Assembly: GCF_000425885.1 (NCBI RefSeq)
Contig: NZ_AUEH01000002.1
Location: 62,001-126,000, forward strand
Direction of reading: 5' to 3'
Length of the DNA: 64,000 nt
From: Schleiferilactobacillus harbinensis DSM 16991
Lineage (GTDB): Bacteria; Bacillota; Bacilli; Lactobacillales; Lactobacillaceae
Each line of letters starts with the position of its first letter. The stretch's first letter is position 1. Position numbers and translations under genes: made by a program. This document shows, piece by piece, positions 18,188 to 26,799 of the stretch. The notes below the pieces were generated by a model. That model saw nothing but the letters and a program-made list of their open reading frames with translations, was not told where the DNA came from and searched no databases.

Positions 18188-19488
18188 CGAAAACCGCCTC
18201 GCCGATTCATCTGCCGAATCTCCCGCCGGGCCCGGGCAATGGCCAAGGTATAACGGTGGTAAAAGAAATCCACCCGGCCCCAGGGATCATCCGCCGCTCG
18301 ACCGGCGCGTCCAGCCACTTGAACCAGGGCATTGGTTTGAAAATGCTCATGATCGGCAGCCCACACGATCACCTGCAAATGCGGAATTGTCACGCCTCGC
18401 TCCAGAATCGTTGTGGTGACCAGCAGTGTTATGCGCCCGTCCCGGAAGGCTTGGACCTTGGCCACCCGTTCGGGGTCATCAGCATGAACACTGACCACGG
18501 TTTCTGCTGGGAAGCGGCTGCTTAGCCAAACAGTCAGTGCTGTCAGCAACGGGACAGTCGGGACAAACAGCATTACCGGCCGCCGGGCACTGCGGTGGCA
18601 CCGTACAAGCCTTTGTAACGGCTGAAAACCCGTGGTCAGTGTATGTTGGCGGCACCAATGCAAGCGGGGCACCGGCAGCGGCGCCCCATGGAACCGCCGA
18701 GGCAAATACGCCACCGCCAATTGCCCGCGCCGCAACTGGTGGCGCAAGTGGGCATCCGGCGTGGCGGTCAAATAGACTGGTGCCGTTCCCGGCTGCAGCG
18801 CCTGGGCCACCGCTGCGTGCAGCAAGCGCGAATTATGCATAGGAAACGCATCCACTTCATCCACGATAATCAGGGAGAAAGCATGATAGAATCGAAGTAG
18901 TTGATGGGTCGTACACACAATAAGCTGCTCACCCATATAGGGCTGTTCCTCCCGGCCGTGACGCAGGCCGGTGCTGATCGTTGGAAAGGCCGTTTGGATT
19001 CGCGGAAATAATTCATTGCACACGTCGATCCGGGGTGACGCATAAGCCACTAACCCGCCGGCGGCCAGAGCAGCCGTGACGACCGGGAAGGTCATCTCAG
19101 TTTTGCCGGCCCCAGTCACCGCCCAGACCAGGATCCCCCGGCCAGCAGTGTGGGCGTGTTGAATCGCCTGCGCTGCCCGGACTTGATTCGGCGTCAGGGT
19201 CCCCTGCCATGCACAGCATTGGCCGGCTGGCCGCTCAGGAAATACTGGCGGCGCCAAACGCCATAGCCGATCCCGGGTCGTCACTCGCCCCAGCCCAATA
19301 CAGTCCTGGCAATACGCCCCGCCCAACGGTAAAGTCTGTATTCCGCGAGGCCAAATCGCCCCGCAGCGCTGGCAGCACAATTGCCGCCCCTGAGCGCGCA
19401 CGGCCGATACCAGCTGACCGCCCCGCGGCGGTGTCTCACCGGCTGGGACCACCAATTGCTGCCCGGGATAAAACGACCCCGTCATCAT
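18184..19488 (-). CDS. comFA: Competence DNA-translocase ATPase ComFA
   Basis: 434-residue DEAD-like helicase that helps pull transforming DNA inside. A four-Cys zinc module (C39, C42, C60, C63) is followed by Walker A AVTGAGKT at 123-130, DEVD at 211-214, and helicase motifs VYLTATP and QVAGRAGRAADDP. The paired ATG ATG start at 19488/19485 lies 35 bases after a competence-type promoter motif shared with cinA and coiA. All motifs are intact. Confidence 0.95.
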   Translation of the reverse strand: MMTGSFYPGQQLVVPAGETPPRGGQLVSAVRAQGRQLCCQRCGAIWPRGIQTLPLGGAYCQDCIGLGRVTTRDRLWRLAPPVFPERPAGQCCAWQGTLTPNQVRAAQAIQHAHTAGRGILVWAVTGAGKTEMTFPVVTAALAAGGLVAYASPRIDVCNELFPRIQTAFPTISTGLRHGREEQPYMGEQLIVCTTHQLLRFYHAFSLIIVDEVDAFPMHNSRLLHAAVAQALQPGTAPVYLTATPDAHLRHQLRRGQLAVAYLPRRFHGAPLPVPRLHWCRQHTLTTGFQPLQRLVRCHRSARRPVMLFVPTVPLLTALTVWLSSRFPAETVVSVHADDPERVAKVQAFRDGRITLLVTTTILERGVTIPHLQVIVWAADHEHFQTNALVQVAGRAGRAADDPWGRVDFFYHRYTLAIARARREIRQMNRRGGFR

Positions 19489-19522
19489 TATTCTCGCCGC
19501 CTTTCTTCCTTACATAGTTAAA

Positions 19523-19530
19523 TTACGCAA
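19523..19530 (-). promoter_or_regulatory. Competence-type promoter motif upstream of comFA
   Basis: On the minus strand TTGCGTAATTTAACTATG begins at 19530, 35 bases before the comFA start. The TTGCGTAAT-(G/T)-TAA core recurs at the same distance before cinA and coiA. By position and gene set it looks like the -10-like element of a competence sigma factor. The same bases lie just ahead of the yigZ ribosome site on the plus strand. Confidence 0.7.
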
Positions 19531-19543
19531 AGGAGCTGCAAGT

Positions 19544-20206
19544 ATGCAAAATAATTACCTCACCATTGCCCAAAATGGCGAATACGAAATCGAAATCAAA
19601 AAGTCCCGTTTCATCGGTCAACTCGCCCGAGTCACCACCGAAGACGAGGCGGCAGCGTTCATCGCCCAAATCAAGAAAAAGCAATACAAGGCGACTCATA
19701 ATTGCAGTGCCTACGTGATTGGCGACAACGATGAACACCAGCGCGCCAATGATGACGGCGAACCCAGCGGCACGGCAGGAATTCCCATGCTGGAATCTTT
19801 GAAACTGATGCAGCTGAAAAACGTCGTCGCGGTAACGACCCGCTACTTTGGCGGGATCAAACTGGGGGCTGGCGGTTTGATCCGAGCATACAGCAACTCC
19901 GTCACGGAAGCGGCCCACCACATCGGTATCGTCCGCGGCGTCTTGCAGCAAGCGCTCACCTTCACGATTGATTACAACCAAGTGGATCCCATCCAGCATT
20001 TCTTCAGCGAAAGTCCTTATACCATCGAAAAGACGGACTACGGGGTGCAAGTCACCATGACCGCGTTGGTCGACATCACTGAAATCGATACGTACCAAAA
20101 GCAGCTCCAAGACTTAACCAATGGCCGCATCACCATGACCGTCGGGGCCCAGCAGTTCCGGGAGGTACCTTACACGGATACTGCCGCGCCGCGGTATGAA
20201 AATTAG
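19544..20206 (+). CDS. yigZ: YigZ/IMPACT-family protein
   Basis: 220 residues. The N-terminal IMPACT domain (about 10-125) carries the family stretch NDDGEPSGTAGIPML followed by RYFGGIKLGAGGLIRAYS. The C-terminal domain is ferredoxin-like. YigZ relatives are linked to translation or proteolysis, with no settled reaction. AAGGAGCTG precedes the ATG at 19544. It is divergent from comFA with only 55 bases between. Confidence 0.9.
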   Translation: MQNNYLTIAQNGEYEIEIKKSRFIGQLARVTTEDEAAAFIAQIKKKQYKATHNCSAYVIGDNDEHQRANDDGEPSGTAGIPMLESLKLMQLKNVVAVTTRYFGGIKLGAGGLIRAYSNSVTEAAHHIGIVRGVLQQALTFTIDYNQVDPIQHFFSESPYTIEKTDYGVQVTMTALVDITEIDTYQKQLQDLTNGRITMTVGAQQFREVPYTDTAAPRYEN

Positions 20207-20216
20207 TTAGAGAGCG

Positions 20217-20249
20217 CAGGCCGACGGTCAGAAGCCAGAGCGCGTTTAA
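20217..20249. repeat. Family A repeat, truncated copy A3
   Basis: GCAGGCCGACGGTCAGAAGC matches the left end of A1 and is joined directly to GCGTTTAAG, resembling the sequence flanking the right end of the other copies. The whole central hairpin is missing, as expected for an internal deletion. Confidence 0.7.
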
Positions 20250-20291
20250 GCAAAAAAAATAGACGGTCGCCCGTCTATTTTTTGCTTAAAC
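20244..20291. terminator. Bidirectional terminator between yigZ and tagO
   Basis: Near-perfect palindrome GTTTAAGCAAAAAAAATAGACGG with its complement around a 3-base centre. It has A/T runs on both sides, so it works for both convergent genes. The right arm contains the tagO stop codon (20286-20288). Confidence 0.9.
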
Positions 20292-21377
20292 TGGATGATC
20301 CGAATGGGACAGGCGCTTCACGAAGCGCTGAATTGCATGGAGCAGCGGCTGACGGCCAGCCCCGACCAAGCCGATGGATTCCACAAAGAGTTCCAAGCCC
20401 AGAATCACCGCGATCGTCAGCAGAATGCTCCCCCACAGCGTGGACAGCGGATAAATCAAAGCAATGGCAGCGAAAATCAAGGCCAACCCGTAGATTACCA
20501 TGACGGTTTGCCGCTGGGTCAAGCCCAGAGCCATCAGCTGATGATGCAGATGGTGTTTATCCGCTTGGGAAATCGGTTTGTTGTTCAGCTTGCGCCGTAA
20601 GATGGCATAGACTGTATCCGTAATCGGCACCCCGAGGATGATGACCGGAATAACCATGGTCACGAAGGTCACGTTTTTTAGCCCCTTCAGGGAGAAAACG
20701 GCCACCATGAAGCCGATGAACAGCGCGCCCGTATCCCCCAAGAAAATACTGGCCGGGTGAAAATTATGGGGTAAAAAGCCAATCAAGGCCGCTACTAAGC
20801 AGAAGATCCAAATCGGCACATAGATTTCGCCGGGAAGCAGGAAGAAGACCCCGATGACCCCCATGGTGAACAGCGCGATGATGGCCACCCCAGTGGCCAA
20901 GCCGTCCAACCCATCGATCAGGTTCACGGCATTAGTCAGCGCGGCGATCCAGAAGACGGTCACGAAATAACTGGCCCAGCCCAGGTTGAAGTGCAACCCA
21001 AACAGGGAGACATCGTCCATCCGAATGCCGGCCAAGAAGTAGATGATACTGGCGGCAATAACGATTCCCAGCATCTTTTGCCAGGGCTTGAGTTCTTTGA
21101 TATCGTCGATCATCCCGGTCAGAATGATCACACTGCCGGCGAGCAGGACACTGAACAGTTCGTGAGTGGGAAATTGATTGCGCAGCAGGACAAACGTCAC
21201 AAAGACGAATGCAATGAAGATCCCCAAACCGCCCATGGTGGGCATCGGTTTGCGGTTTACCCGCCGCGCGTTGGGCATATCCACCGCCCCCAGGACGAAG
21301 GCCAATTTTCTAACAAACGGCGTGATGACGGCCGAGAAGAACATGGTACCGAAAAGGGCGACGATTACACGAAACAT
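20286..21377 (-). CDS. tagO: Undecaprenyl-phosphate N-acetylglucosamine-1-phosphate transferase
   Basis: 363 residues and about ten or eleven membrane segments, of the MraY/WecA family. It attaches GlcNAc-1-phosphate to undecaprenyl phosphate, the first step of wall teichoic acid and some polysaccharides. Family motifs seen: MPTMGGLGI, the Asp pair MIDDIKEL, NAVNLIDGLDGLATG and LGDTGALFIGF. It shares the undecaprenyl pool with UppP, encoded at 39466. Monocistronic by its flanking terminators. Confidence 0.92.
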   Translation of the reverse strand: MFRVIVALFGTMFFSAVITPFVRKLAFVLGAVDMPNARRVNRKPMPTMGGLGIFIAFVFVTFVLLRNQFPTHELFSVLLAGSVIILTGMIDDIKELKPWQKMLGIVIAASIIYFLAGIRMDDVSLFGLHFNLGWASYFVTVFWIAALTNAVNLIDGLDGLATGVAIIALFTMGVIGVFFLLPGEIYVPIWIFCLVAALIGFLPHNFHPASIFLGDTGALFIGFMVAVFSLKGLKNVTFVTMVIPVIILGVPITDTVYAILRRKLNNKPISQADKHHLHHQLMALGLTQRQTVMVIYGLALIFAAIALIYPLSTLWGSILLTIAVILGLELFVESIGLVGAGRQPLLHAIQRFVKRLSHSDHPV

Positions 21378-21430
21378 AGAATGAGCTCCTGTCTAGTCAA
21401 TTACACTTATTATACCGATTCATCGGGCAA

Positions 21431-21475
21431 AACAAAAGCAGTCCTGCGCCGATCGGCTGACCGGTGCGGGACTGC
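21431..21475 (-). terminator. Terminator after rny
   Basis: On the minus strand GCAGTCCCGCACCGG folds with its near-complement and ends in GCAGGACTGCTTTTGTTTT, about 50 bases beyond the rny stop. Confidence 0.85.
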
Positions 21476-21522
21476 TGCTGATAATGCAATTTGCTGTCAC
21501 TTTAGAAACCCAAGAATCATGG

Positions 21523-23106
21523 CTACTTAGCAGTTTCGATAAATCGGGTTTCCCGAATGACCGTTACCTTGATATGACCTGGATATTCCAGCTCTTTCTC
21601 AATCCGCAAGCGGATCTCGTGGGCCAAAATGGCCGCCTGATCATCAGTGACCTGATTGGGGGCCACAATGACTCGGACTTCACGGCCGGCTTGAATGGCG
21701 AAGCTGTGATCCACGCCAGGGAAGCTGTTAGTAATATTCTCCAGCTTCTCCAACCGATGGATATAATTCTCCAGCGATTCAGACCGGGCCCCTGGCCGGG
21801 CGGCTGAAATGGCATCGCCAGCCGCGACCAGTACAGCAATGATGCTCTGCGGTTCCACGTCCCCATGATGGGACGCAATGGTGTTGATCACTGTAGGGGA
21901 CTCGTGATACTTCTTGGCGAGTTCCACACCAATCTCCACATGGGAGCCATCGACCTCATGGTCAATGGCCTTCCCAATATCGTGTAATAATCCTGCGCGT
22001 TTAGCCAGGGTAACATCTTCACCAAGCTCACCAGCCAAAATACCGGCCAGCTTTGCCACTTCAATCGAATGATTGAGAACGTTTTGTCCATAACTGGTGC
22101 GGAAGTGCATCCGCCCCACCAGTTTGATCAGATCCGGATGCATGTGGTGAATGCCCAATTCAAATAACGCCTGCTCACCGATTTCGCGGATCCGGGCATC
22201 CATTTCTTTCCGGGCTTTCTCCACCGCTTCTTCGATCCGGGCCGGATGAATCCGGCCGTCAGCGATGAGTTTCTCCAGTGCGATCCGGGCGATCTCCCGA
22301 CGAACGGGGTCAAATCCGGACAACACAACAGCTTCAGGTGTATCATCGATAATCAGGTCAATTCCGGTCAATGTCTCCAAAGTCCGGATATTACGGCCCT
22401 CTTTACCAATAATGCGGCCTTTCATGTCGTCACTCGGCAGCGATACAACAGTGACAGTAGTTTCCGTCACCACATCTGCCGCGCTGCGTTGAATGGCTTG
22501 GGCAATTAGGTCTTTGGCCTTATGCTCCGCCTCTTCTTTGGCGGTCTGCTCGCTTTCGCGAATCAGAGCCGCGCGTTCATGGGTCAATTCTTCTTTAGTG
22601 GAATCAAGGATCTCCTGACGAGCATCATCCCGGGTAAATTGGGCGATGCGGGCCAGTTCATCTTCTTGAGCTTGCAGTGTATCTGTTACTTTTTGTTTGG
22701 CTTCATCGATCTGCTGCTGTTGCTGCGCCAGTTTGTCCTCACGTTTATCCAGACTGCCTTCCTTATTGTTCAGAATGTCGTCTTTGTGGTCCAAGGAGTC
22801 TTCCCGTTGCAGCAACCGATTTTCTTGCTTTTGTAATTCCTCGCGCCGACTCTTCAGCTCCGCTTCCTGCTCTGCGCGGTAGCGATGGGCTTCATCTTTA
22901 GCGGCGAGGAGTTGTTCCTTCTTAGCGGTGTCTGCCTCCCGCTTAATGGCGGCGGCATCCCGCTTGGCACTCGCAATGATCCCCGCGGCATTCGTATGGG
23001 CATCGTTAACTGCCCGCTGATGCGCGGCTTTCTTGGTCAAATACCCAGCAACAAAACCAACAACACACATGATGACGGCGAGGATTATTGGAATCCAAAG
23101 TTCCAT
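21523..23106 (-). CDS. rny: Ribonuclease Y
   Basis: 527-residue membrane-anchored endoribonuclease that starts mRNA decay. One N-terminal membrane segment (about 4-22) is followed by a long charged coiled coil to about 200. A KH domain ([15 protein letters not shown]) and an HD domain follow, with metal-binding [15 protein letters not shown]. Length and order are standard. Its own promoter is likely, as 360 bases of repeat DNA separate it from recA. Confidence 0.96.
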   Translation of the reverse strand: MELWIPIILAVIMCVVGFVAGYLTKKAAHQRAVNDAHTNAAGIIASAKRDAAAIKREADTAKKEQLLAAKDEAHRYRAEQEAELKSRREELQKQENRLLQREDSLDHKDDILNNKEGSLDKREDKLAQQQQQIDEAKQKVTDTLQAQEDELARIAQFTRDDARQEILDSTKEELTHERAALIRESEQTAKEEAEHKAKDLIAQAIQRSAADVVTETTVTVVSLPSDDMKGRIIGKEGRNIRTLETLTGIDLIIDDTPEAVVLSGFDPVRREIARIALEKLIADGRIHPARIEEAVEKARKEMDARIREIGEQALFELGIHHMHPDLIKLVGRMHFRTSYGQNVLNHSIEVAKLAGILAGELGEDVTLAKRAGLLHDIGKAIDHEVDGSHVEIGVELAKKYHESPTVINTIASHHGDVEPQSIIAVLVAAGDAISAARPGARSESLENYIHRLEKLENITNSFPGVDHSFAIQAGREVRVIVAPNQVTDDQAAILAHEIRLRIEKELEYPGHIKVTVIRETRFIETAK

Positions 23107-23237
23107 TAGTTCACCTCCGCATCATCAAAAAGTGGTACTCATTTCTTAGAGAATCTTTTCATGATGGTTAATTGTAGATTATTGACACAATCACAATTCT
23201 AGAGGGAAACGGTAGGGGTGTCAATAGACAGAGGGCA

Positions 23238-23340
23238 CAGGCGACCGTTCAGAAGCGTAGGCGGAAGGCCAGGGGCGCAGAAAACCCGCCCTTAGGTTTT
23301 TTGCGCCCCTGGCCTTCCGCCCTAGCTTCTGGTCGCCGGA
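23238..23340. repeat. Family A structured repeat, copy A2
   Basis: Same architecture as A1 at 3632-3733. The perfect 20-bp inner arms are 23260-23279 and 23302-23321. The outer arms pair AGAAGC with GCTTCT and GGCGACC with GGTCGCC. Six inner positions and several outer ones differ from A1, always on both arms so that pairing is kept. The loop (AAAACCCGC.CTTAGGTTTTTTG) is almost unchanged. Confidence 0.9.
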
Positions 23341-23365
23341 GCCCGTTTAAGGGGGGAGAAAGCCC

Positions 23366-23397
23366 TCTAGCTTCTGTCGGCCTGAGCCCGTTTAAGG
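23366..23397. repeat. Family A repeat, right-end fragment A4
   Basis: CTCTAGCTTCTGTCGGCCTG followed by AGCCCGTTTAAG repeats the right end of A1 almost exactly. It lies 26 bases after A2, so two family A remnants stand in tandem here. Confidence 0.75.
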
Positions 23398-23413
23398 GAG
23401 AGGCAGCCGCAAC

Positions 23414-23440
23414 CAAAAAAAGCCCACCGGTCACCCGGCG
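23414..23440 (-). terminator. Terminator after recA
   Basis: On the minus strand a GCCGG...CCGG-T-GGGC hairpin is followed by TTTTTTT, 27 bases after the recA stop. Confidence 0.75.
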
Positions 23441-23466
23441 AGCTCCTCTCACTCTTAACGAAATCC

Positions 23467-24738
23467 TTACTTCTTCGCGTCCGTACCCTCAAAGATATCG
23501 ATCGACTCGCCATCCGCGGCTGCCTTCGTATCCTTGGCCTTCGGCGTATCTTTCGCACTGTCTTTGCTTTCCGGCTTCTTCGCGTCCGTTGCGGCAGACT
23601 TGGTGTCCTTCGTACCCTTGGCATCTTTATCGGCCTTAGGGGCGTCTTTAGAATCCTTATCCTTGGCCTGATCATCGGCATCCTTCGCATCCGGATCCGC
23701 GGCACCGTCAATGCCGTAAGCATGCCGGACCTTAGTCCGCAATTCGGCTTCCATGTCCGGATGATCCGCAATATATTGCTTCGCGTTCTCCCGGCCTTGG
23801 CCGATCCGGTCTGAATTATAAGAGTACCAGGAACCGCTCTTATCCACGATATCCTTCTCGACCGCCATATCCAGCAATTCGCCGGTACGGGAGATGCCCT
23901 TGCCGTACATAATGTCGACTTCGGCAACCTTAAACGGCGGGGCAACCTTGTTCTTCACAACCTTGATCTTCGTCCGGTTGCCGATGATGTCGGTACCGTC
24001 TTTGATCTGTTCTGACCGGCGTACTTCCAACCGAATCGTGGCGTAGAACTTCAGCGCCCGACCGCCCGGAGTCGTTTCCGGGCTGCCGAACATAACACCG
24101 ACTTTTTCCCGGATCTGGTTGATAAAAATAGCAATGGTTTTTGTCTTATTAATGGATCCAGACAACTTGCGCAATGCCTGGGACATCAACCGGGCCTGCA
24201 GCCCAACGTGGGCATCGCCCATTTCACCATCGATTTCAGCCCGCGGAACTAACGCTGCCACTGAGTCGACAACGACCAGATCCACGGCGCCGCTGGTGAC
24301 CAGCGCGTCCGCAATTTCCAACCCTTGTTCGCCAGTGTCCGGTTGGGACAGCAGCAAATCATCAATGTTGACGCCCAAATGCTTAGCGTATTCAGGGTCC
24401 AAGGCGTTTTCCGCGTCGATATACGCCGCCGTACCGCCTTCACGCTGTACTTCAGCGACTGCGTGCAGCGCCACCGTCGTCTTACCGGATGATTCAGGTC
24501 CGTAAATTTCGACGATCCGGCCGCGGGGGTAGCCGCCGACTCCCAGTGCTGTATCTAAGGCTAATGAGCCCGTGGAAATGGTCCGAATTTGCGTATCGGC
24601 TTTATCGCCCATCCGCATAATGGCCCCTTTCCCGAAGTTTTTTTCAATTTTCTTCAGAGCATCATTCAAAGCAGTCTTGCGTTCTTGCTTGTCGGTTAAT
24701 TCAACGACTTCTTTAAGCTTGGTATTTTTAACAGCCAA
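23467..24738 (-). CDS. recA: Recombinase RecA with long charged tail
   Basis: 423 residues. It catalyses strand exchange and triggers LexA self-cleavage. Walker A GPESSGKT is at 80-87, and the core is standard to about residue 343. The last 80 residues are unusual: low complexity, almost only Lys, Asp, Ala, Ser and Thr, then [13 protein letters not shown]. Typical RecA is about 350 residues. A LexA box and a promoter lie upstream, and cinA precedes it on the same strand with a competence motif, so both SOS and competence could raise RecA. Confidence 0.97.
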   Translation of the reverse strand: MAVKNTKLKEVVELTDKQERKTALNDALKKIEKNFGKGAIMRMGDKADTQIRTISTGSLALDTALGVGGYPRGRIVEIYGPESSGKTTVALHAVAEVQREGGTAAYIDAENALDPEYAKHLGVNIDDLLLSQPDTGEQGLEIADALVTSGAVDLVVVDSVAALVPRAEIDGEMGDAHVGLQARLMSQALRKLSGSINKTKTIAIFINQIREKVGVMFGSPETTPGGRALKFYATIRLEVRRSEQIKDGTDIIGNRTKIKVVKNKVAPPFKVAEVDIMYGKGISRTGELLDMAVEKDIVDKSGSWYSYNSDRIGQGRENAKQYIADHPDMEAELRTKVRHAYGIDGAADPDAKDADDQAKDKDSKDAPKADKDAKGTKDTKSAATDAKKPESKDSAKDTPKAKDTKAAADGESIDIFEGTDAKK

Positions 24739-24786
24739 AAGCGTCCCTCCTCAATTAGGTTGCTCGTTTTCGTTCACTTTATGCGT

Positions 24787-24815
24787 CTTATATAGTTTAT
24801 CGGATTGCCCGGCAA
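24787..24815 (-). promoter_or_regulatory. recA promoter
   Basis: On the minus strand TTGCCG (24815-24810), a 17-base spacer and TATAAG (24792-24787), about 50 bases ahead of the recA start. The LexA box lies 15 bases further upstream. Confidence 0.65.
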
Positions 24816-24830
24816 AACACAACAAAAAAG

Positions 24831-24844
24831 CGAACGAACGTTCA
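24831..24844 (-). promoter_or_regulatory. LexA (SOS) box of recA
   Basis: CGAACGAACGTTC plus one base matches 13 of 14 positions of the Bacillota LexA consensus CGAACRNRYGTTYC. It lies between the cinA stop and the recA promoter, where an SOS operator is expected. Confidence 0.85.
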
Positions 24845-24847
24845 AAT

Positions 24848-26080
24848 TTAATTTTTTAAGGCGTTCTGCAGCATCTTGAATCCCCAAGCCACGGCCCGGG
24901 CGCGGACTTCATTACGGCTGCCCAGCAAATGGAACTCCTGCACCGTGGTGCCCTGGGGCCCGGCCAAACCGATGAATACTGTGCCGGCCGGCTGTCCTTC
25001 CAAGGTATCGGGTCCGGCCACGCCGGTGAAGCCCAGGGCGTAATCAGTACCGACTTTAGCCCGGGCACCCCCAGCCATCGCCGCCGCCGTTTCCCGGCTG
25101 ACCACTCCGTACTGCTTAATCGTGGCTGCCGGCACGCCGATCATCGCTGTTTTTTGAGCCGGGGCATAGGTGACAAAACCGCCGGGAAAGACGGCAGAAA
25201 TACCGGAGACGGTCCCCAGTGACGCCTGGAATTCGCCCGCCGTCAGGCTCTCCGCCGCCGTGATCGTCAAATGCCGCGTAATCAGCTGCTGCCCCACGAC
25301 CTGGGCCAACGAGCCGTGTTCGCCAGTACCGTAATAGGCATCGCCCAGCAAGTCCTTCACCTGGGCGGCCACCGGCGCCACCAGCTGTTCCGCCGCGGCA
25401 TGGTCCGCCGCTTGAGCGGTGACCCGCACGGCAATATCTGGAAATTGGTAATAAATGGCGATCGTCGGATTCGTCTGGGCATCGATCAGCGGTGCCAGCT
25501 TAGTCGCGATCACTGATTCCGTCAGCCCATAAAAGCGCAGCATGGTCGACGCCAACACCTTATGCGTATGCTGGGCCAGCCGGGGGATCAGCTGCTCGCT
25601 GACCATCGGTTTGAACTCTTGGGGCGGGCCGGGCAGCGTCACGTAAATCGTCCCCTGCATGACATTCCAACTGCCCACCGCGAGCCCGGTCCGGTTCGGC
25701 AGCGGCTCGCCGCCGGCCGGTAATTGGGCCTGAACCAGGTTGTTCGGGGTTAATGCATGCTGCAGCCGGGCTGCCGTGGCCGTTAATTTTTCCTTGGCCT
25801 GAGCGTTAGTCACCAGCGGCTGATGCAGAAACTCCGCTACCGTACGTTTCGTCACATCATCGGCGGTCGGGCCTAAACCGCCGCTGAGAATGACCAAGTC
25901 GCTGCGCTGGCTGGCCTGTTGCAGCAAAGCCGTGATTCGCTGGGGATTGTCCCCCACCGTTTCCTGATAATAAATATCGATGCCCAATTGAGCCAGCTGC
26001 CGGGCTAAATACGGGCTGTTGGTATCGGTGATTTCTCCCAACAGCATTTCTGTACCGACCGCGATGATCTCTGCTTGCAT
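24848..26080 (-). CDS. cinA: Competence/damage-inducible protein CinA
   Basis: 410 residues from the ATG at 26080, which has AAGGAAGG at proper spacing; an ATG at 26101 lacks a ribosome site. The N-terminal MoCF-like domain (EIIAVGTEMLLGEITDTN) has pyrophosphatase activity in relatives. The C-terminal CinA domain (about 250-405) is a nicotinamide-nucleotide amidase in relatives. In streptococci cinA-recA is induced in competence. The same motif as at comFA and coiA lies 31 bases ahead of this start. Confidence 0.95.
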   Translation of the reverse strand: MQAEIIAVGTEMLLGEITDTNSPYLARQLAQLGIDIYYQETVGDNPQRITALLQQASQRSDLVILSGGLGPTADDVTKRTVAEFLHQPLVTNAQAKEKLTATAARLQHALTPNNLVQAQLPAGGEPLPNRTGLAVGSWNVMQGTIYVTLPGPPQEFKPMVSEQLIPRLAQHTHKVLASTMLRFYGLTESVIATKLAPLIDAQTNPTIAIYYQFPDIAVRVTAQAADHAAAEQLVAPVAAQVKDLLGDAYYGTGEHGSLAQVVGQQLITRHLTITAAESLTAGEFQASLGTVSGISAVFPGGFVTYAPAQKTAMIGVPAATIKQYGVVSRETAAAMAGGARAKVGTDYALGFTGVAGPDTLEGQPAGTVFIGLAGPQGTTVQEFHLLGSRNEVRARAVAWGFKMLQNALKN

Positions 26081-26110
26081 TGTTGTCCTTCCTTTCCCCA
26101 CATCATTACA

Positions 26111-26118
26111 TTACGCAA
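26111..26118 (-). promoter_or_regulatory. Competence-type promoter motif upstream of cinA
   Basis: On the minus strand TTGCGTAATGTAATGATG starts at 26118, 31 bases before the cinA ATG. It shares 14 successive bases, TTGCGTAATGTAATGA less its last two, with the coiA site (the shared run is in fact TTGCGTAATGTAATGA) and the TTGCGTAAT core with comFA. Confidence 0.7.
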
Positions 26119-26141
26119 TCTGGTGTCAAATAAACGAAGCA

Positions 26142-26174
26142 AGCCCCAACAACCAGAAAATGGTCATCGGGGCT
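26142..26174 (-). terminator. Probable terminator after pgsA
   Basis: AGCCCC pairs with GGGGCT, with an inner pairing of ACCA and TGGT; on the minus strand it is followed by TGCTTCGTTTATTT, a weak T-run. It separates pgsA from the cinA competence motif, so cinA may start a new transcript. Confidence 0.55.
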
Positions 26175-26189
26175 CACGACTGAAAAAAT

Positions 26190-26777
26190 CTATTCCTTGC
26201 TGGCGTCCTTAAAGGCATCCTTGCCCTTGATAAAGTACTCCGCCCCCGAGTAAATCGTGAAGAACAGGCAGATATACAGGAGGATCTCGCCAAAGGGAAT
26301 GTGCCAGTTGCTGAAGCCGATATTGTTCAGCAATAAGAAGATGATGGCAAACATCTGGGTGTTGGTCTTGATTTTGCCGGGCCAAGCGGCCGCCATAACG
26401 GTACCGTTCTGCTCAACGATCAAGAGCCGCAAGCCCGTGACAGCCAACTCCCGGCAAACAATAATGGCGACGACCCACGCCGGGGCCTTGCCCAATTCCA
26501 CCAAGAAGATGAACGCCGTCATGACCAGCATCTTGTCCGCCAACGGATCAGCAAATTTACCAAAGTTGGTGACCAAGTGCTGGCCCCGGGCAATACGTCC
26601 GTCCAGCAAATCTGTCAATGACGCGACAATGAAGACAATGGCGGCAATTAGGTAAGTCGTCGAAATACCGGTTCCCAGCAGGACGACGCTGCCCATGTTC
26701 CAAGGCACAGCCAGCAATAGGATGAAGACCGGGATCAAAATGATCCGAAAGACCGTTAACTTATTGGGTAAGTTCAT
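26190..26777 (-). CDS. pgsA: CDP-diacylglycerol-glycerol-3-phosphate 3-phosphatidyltransferase
   Basis: 195 residues with about six membrane segments. It makes phosphatidylglycerol phosphate, precursor of the phosphatidylglycerol that Lgt uses. The CDP-alcohol phosphotransferase motif is complete: D-G-x2-A-R-x8-G-x3-D-x3-D at about residues 58-80. It starts 22 bases after rodZ in the conserved rodZ-pgsA-cinA-recA order. Confidence 0.96.
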   Translation of the reverse strand: MNLPNKLTVFRIILIPVFILLLAVPWNMGSVVLLGTGISTTYLIAAIVFIVASLTDLLDGRIARGQHLVTNFGKFADPLADKMLVMTAFIFLVELGKAPAWVVAIIVCRELAVTGLRLLIVEQNGTVMAAAWPGKIKTNTQMFAIIFLLLNNIGFSNWHIPFGEILLYICLFFTIYSGAEYFIKGKDAFKDASKE

Positions 26778-26799
26778 TTATTTTTCTCCCCCTGCACAA

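Larger units (their letters stand above)
23107..23466. other. 360-base gap between recA and rny, mostly repeats
   Basis: No gene seen. Contains family A copy A2, a second family A right end (A4) and the recA terminator. GGTGAACTAATG-type sequence precedes rny; its promoter should lie in 23110-23235, which is AT-richer than the rest, but I cannot pick a clear one. Confidence 0.55.

Noticed and set aside
20286-20291. tagO stop codon inside a palindrome as regulated read-through
   Set aside because: The palindrome is an ordinary bidirectional terminator between convergent genes that happens to overlap the stop codon.
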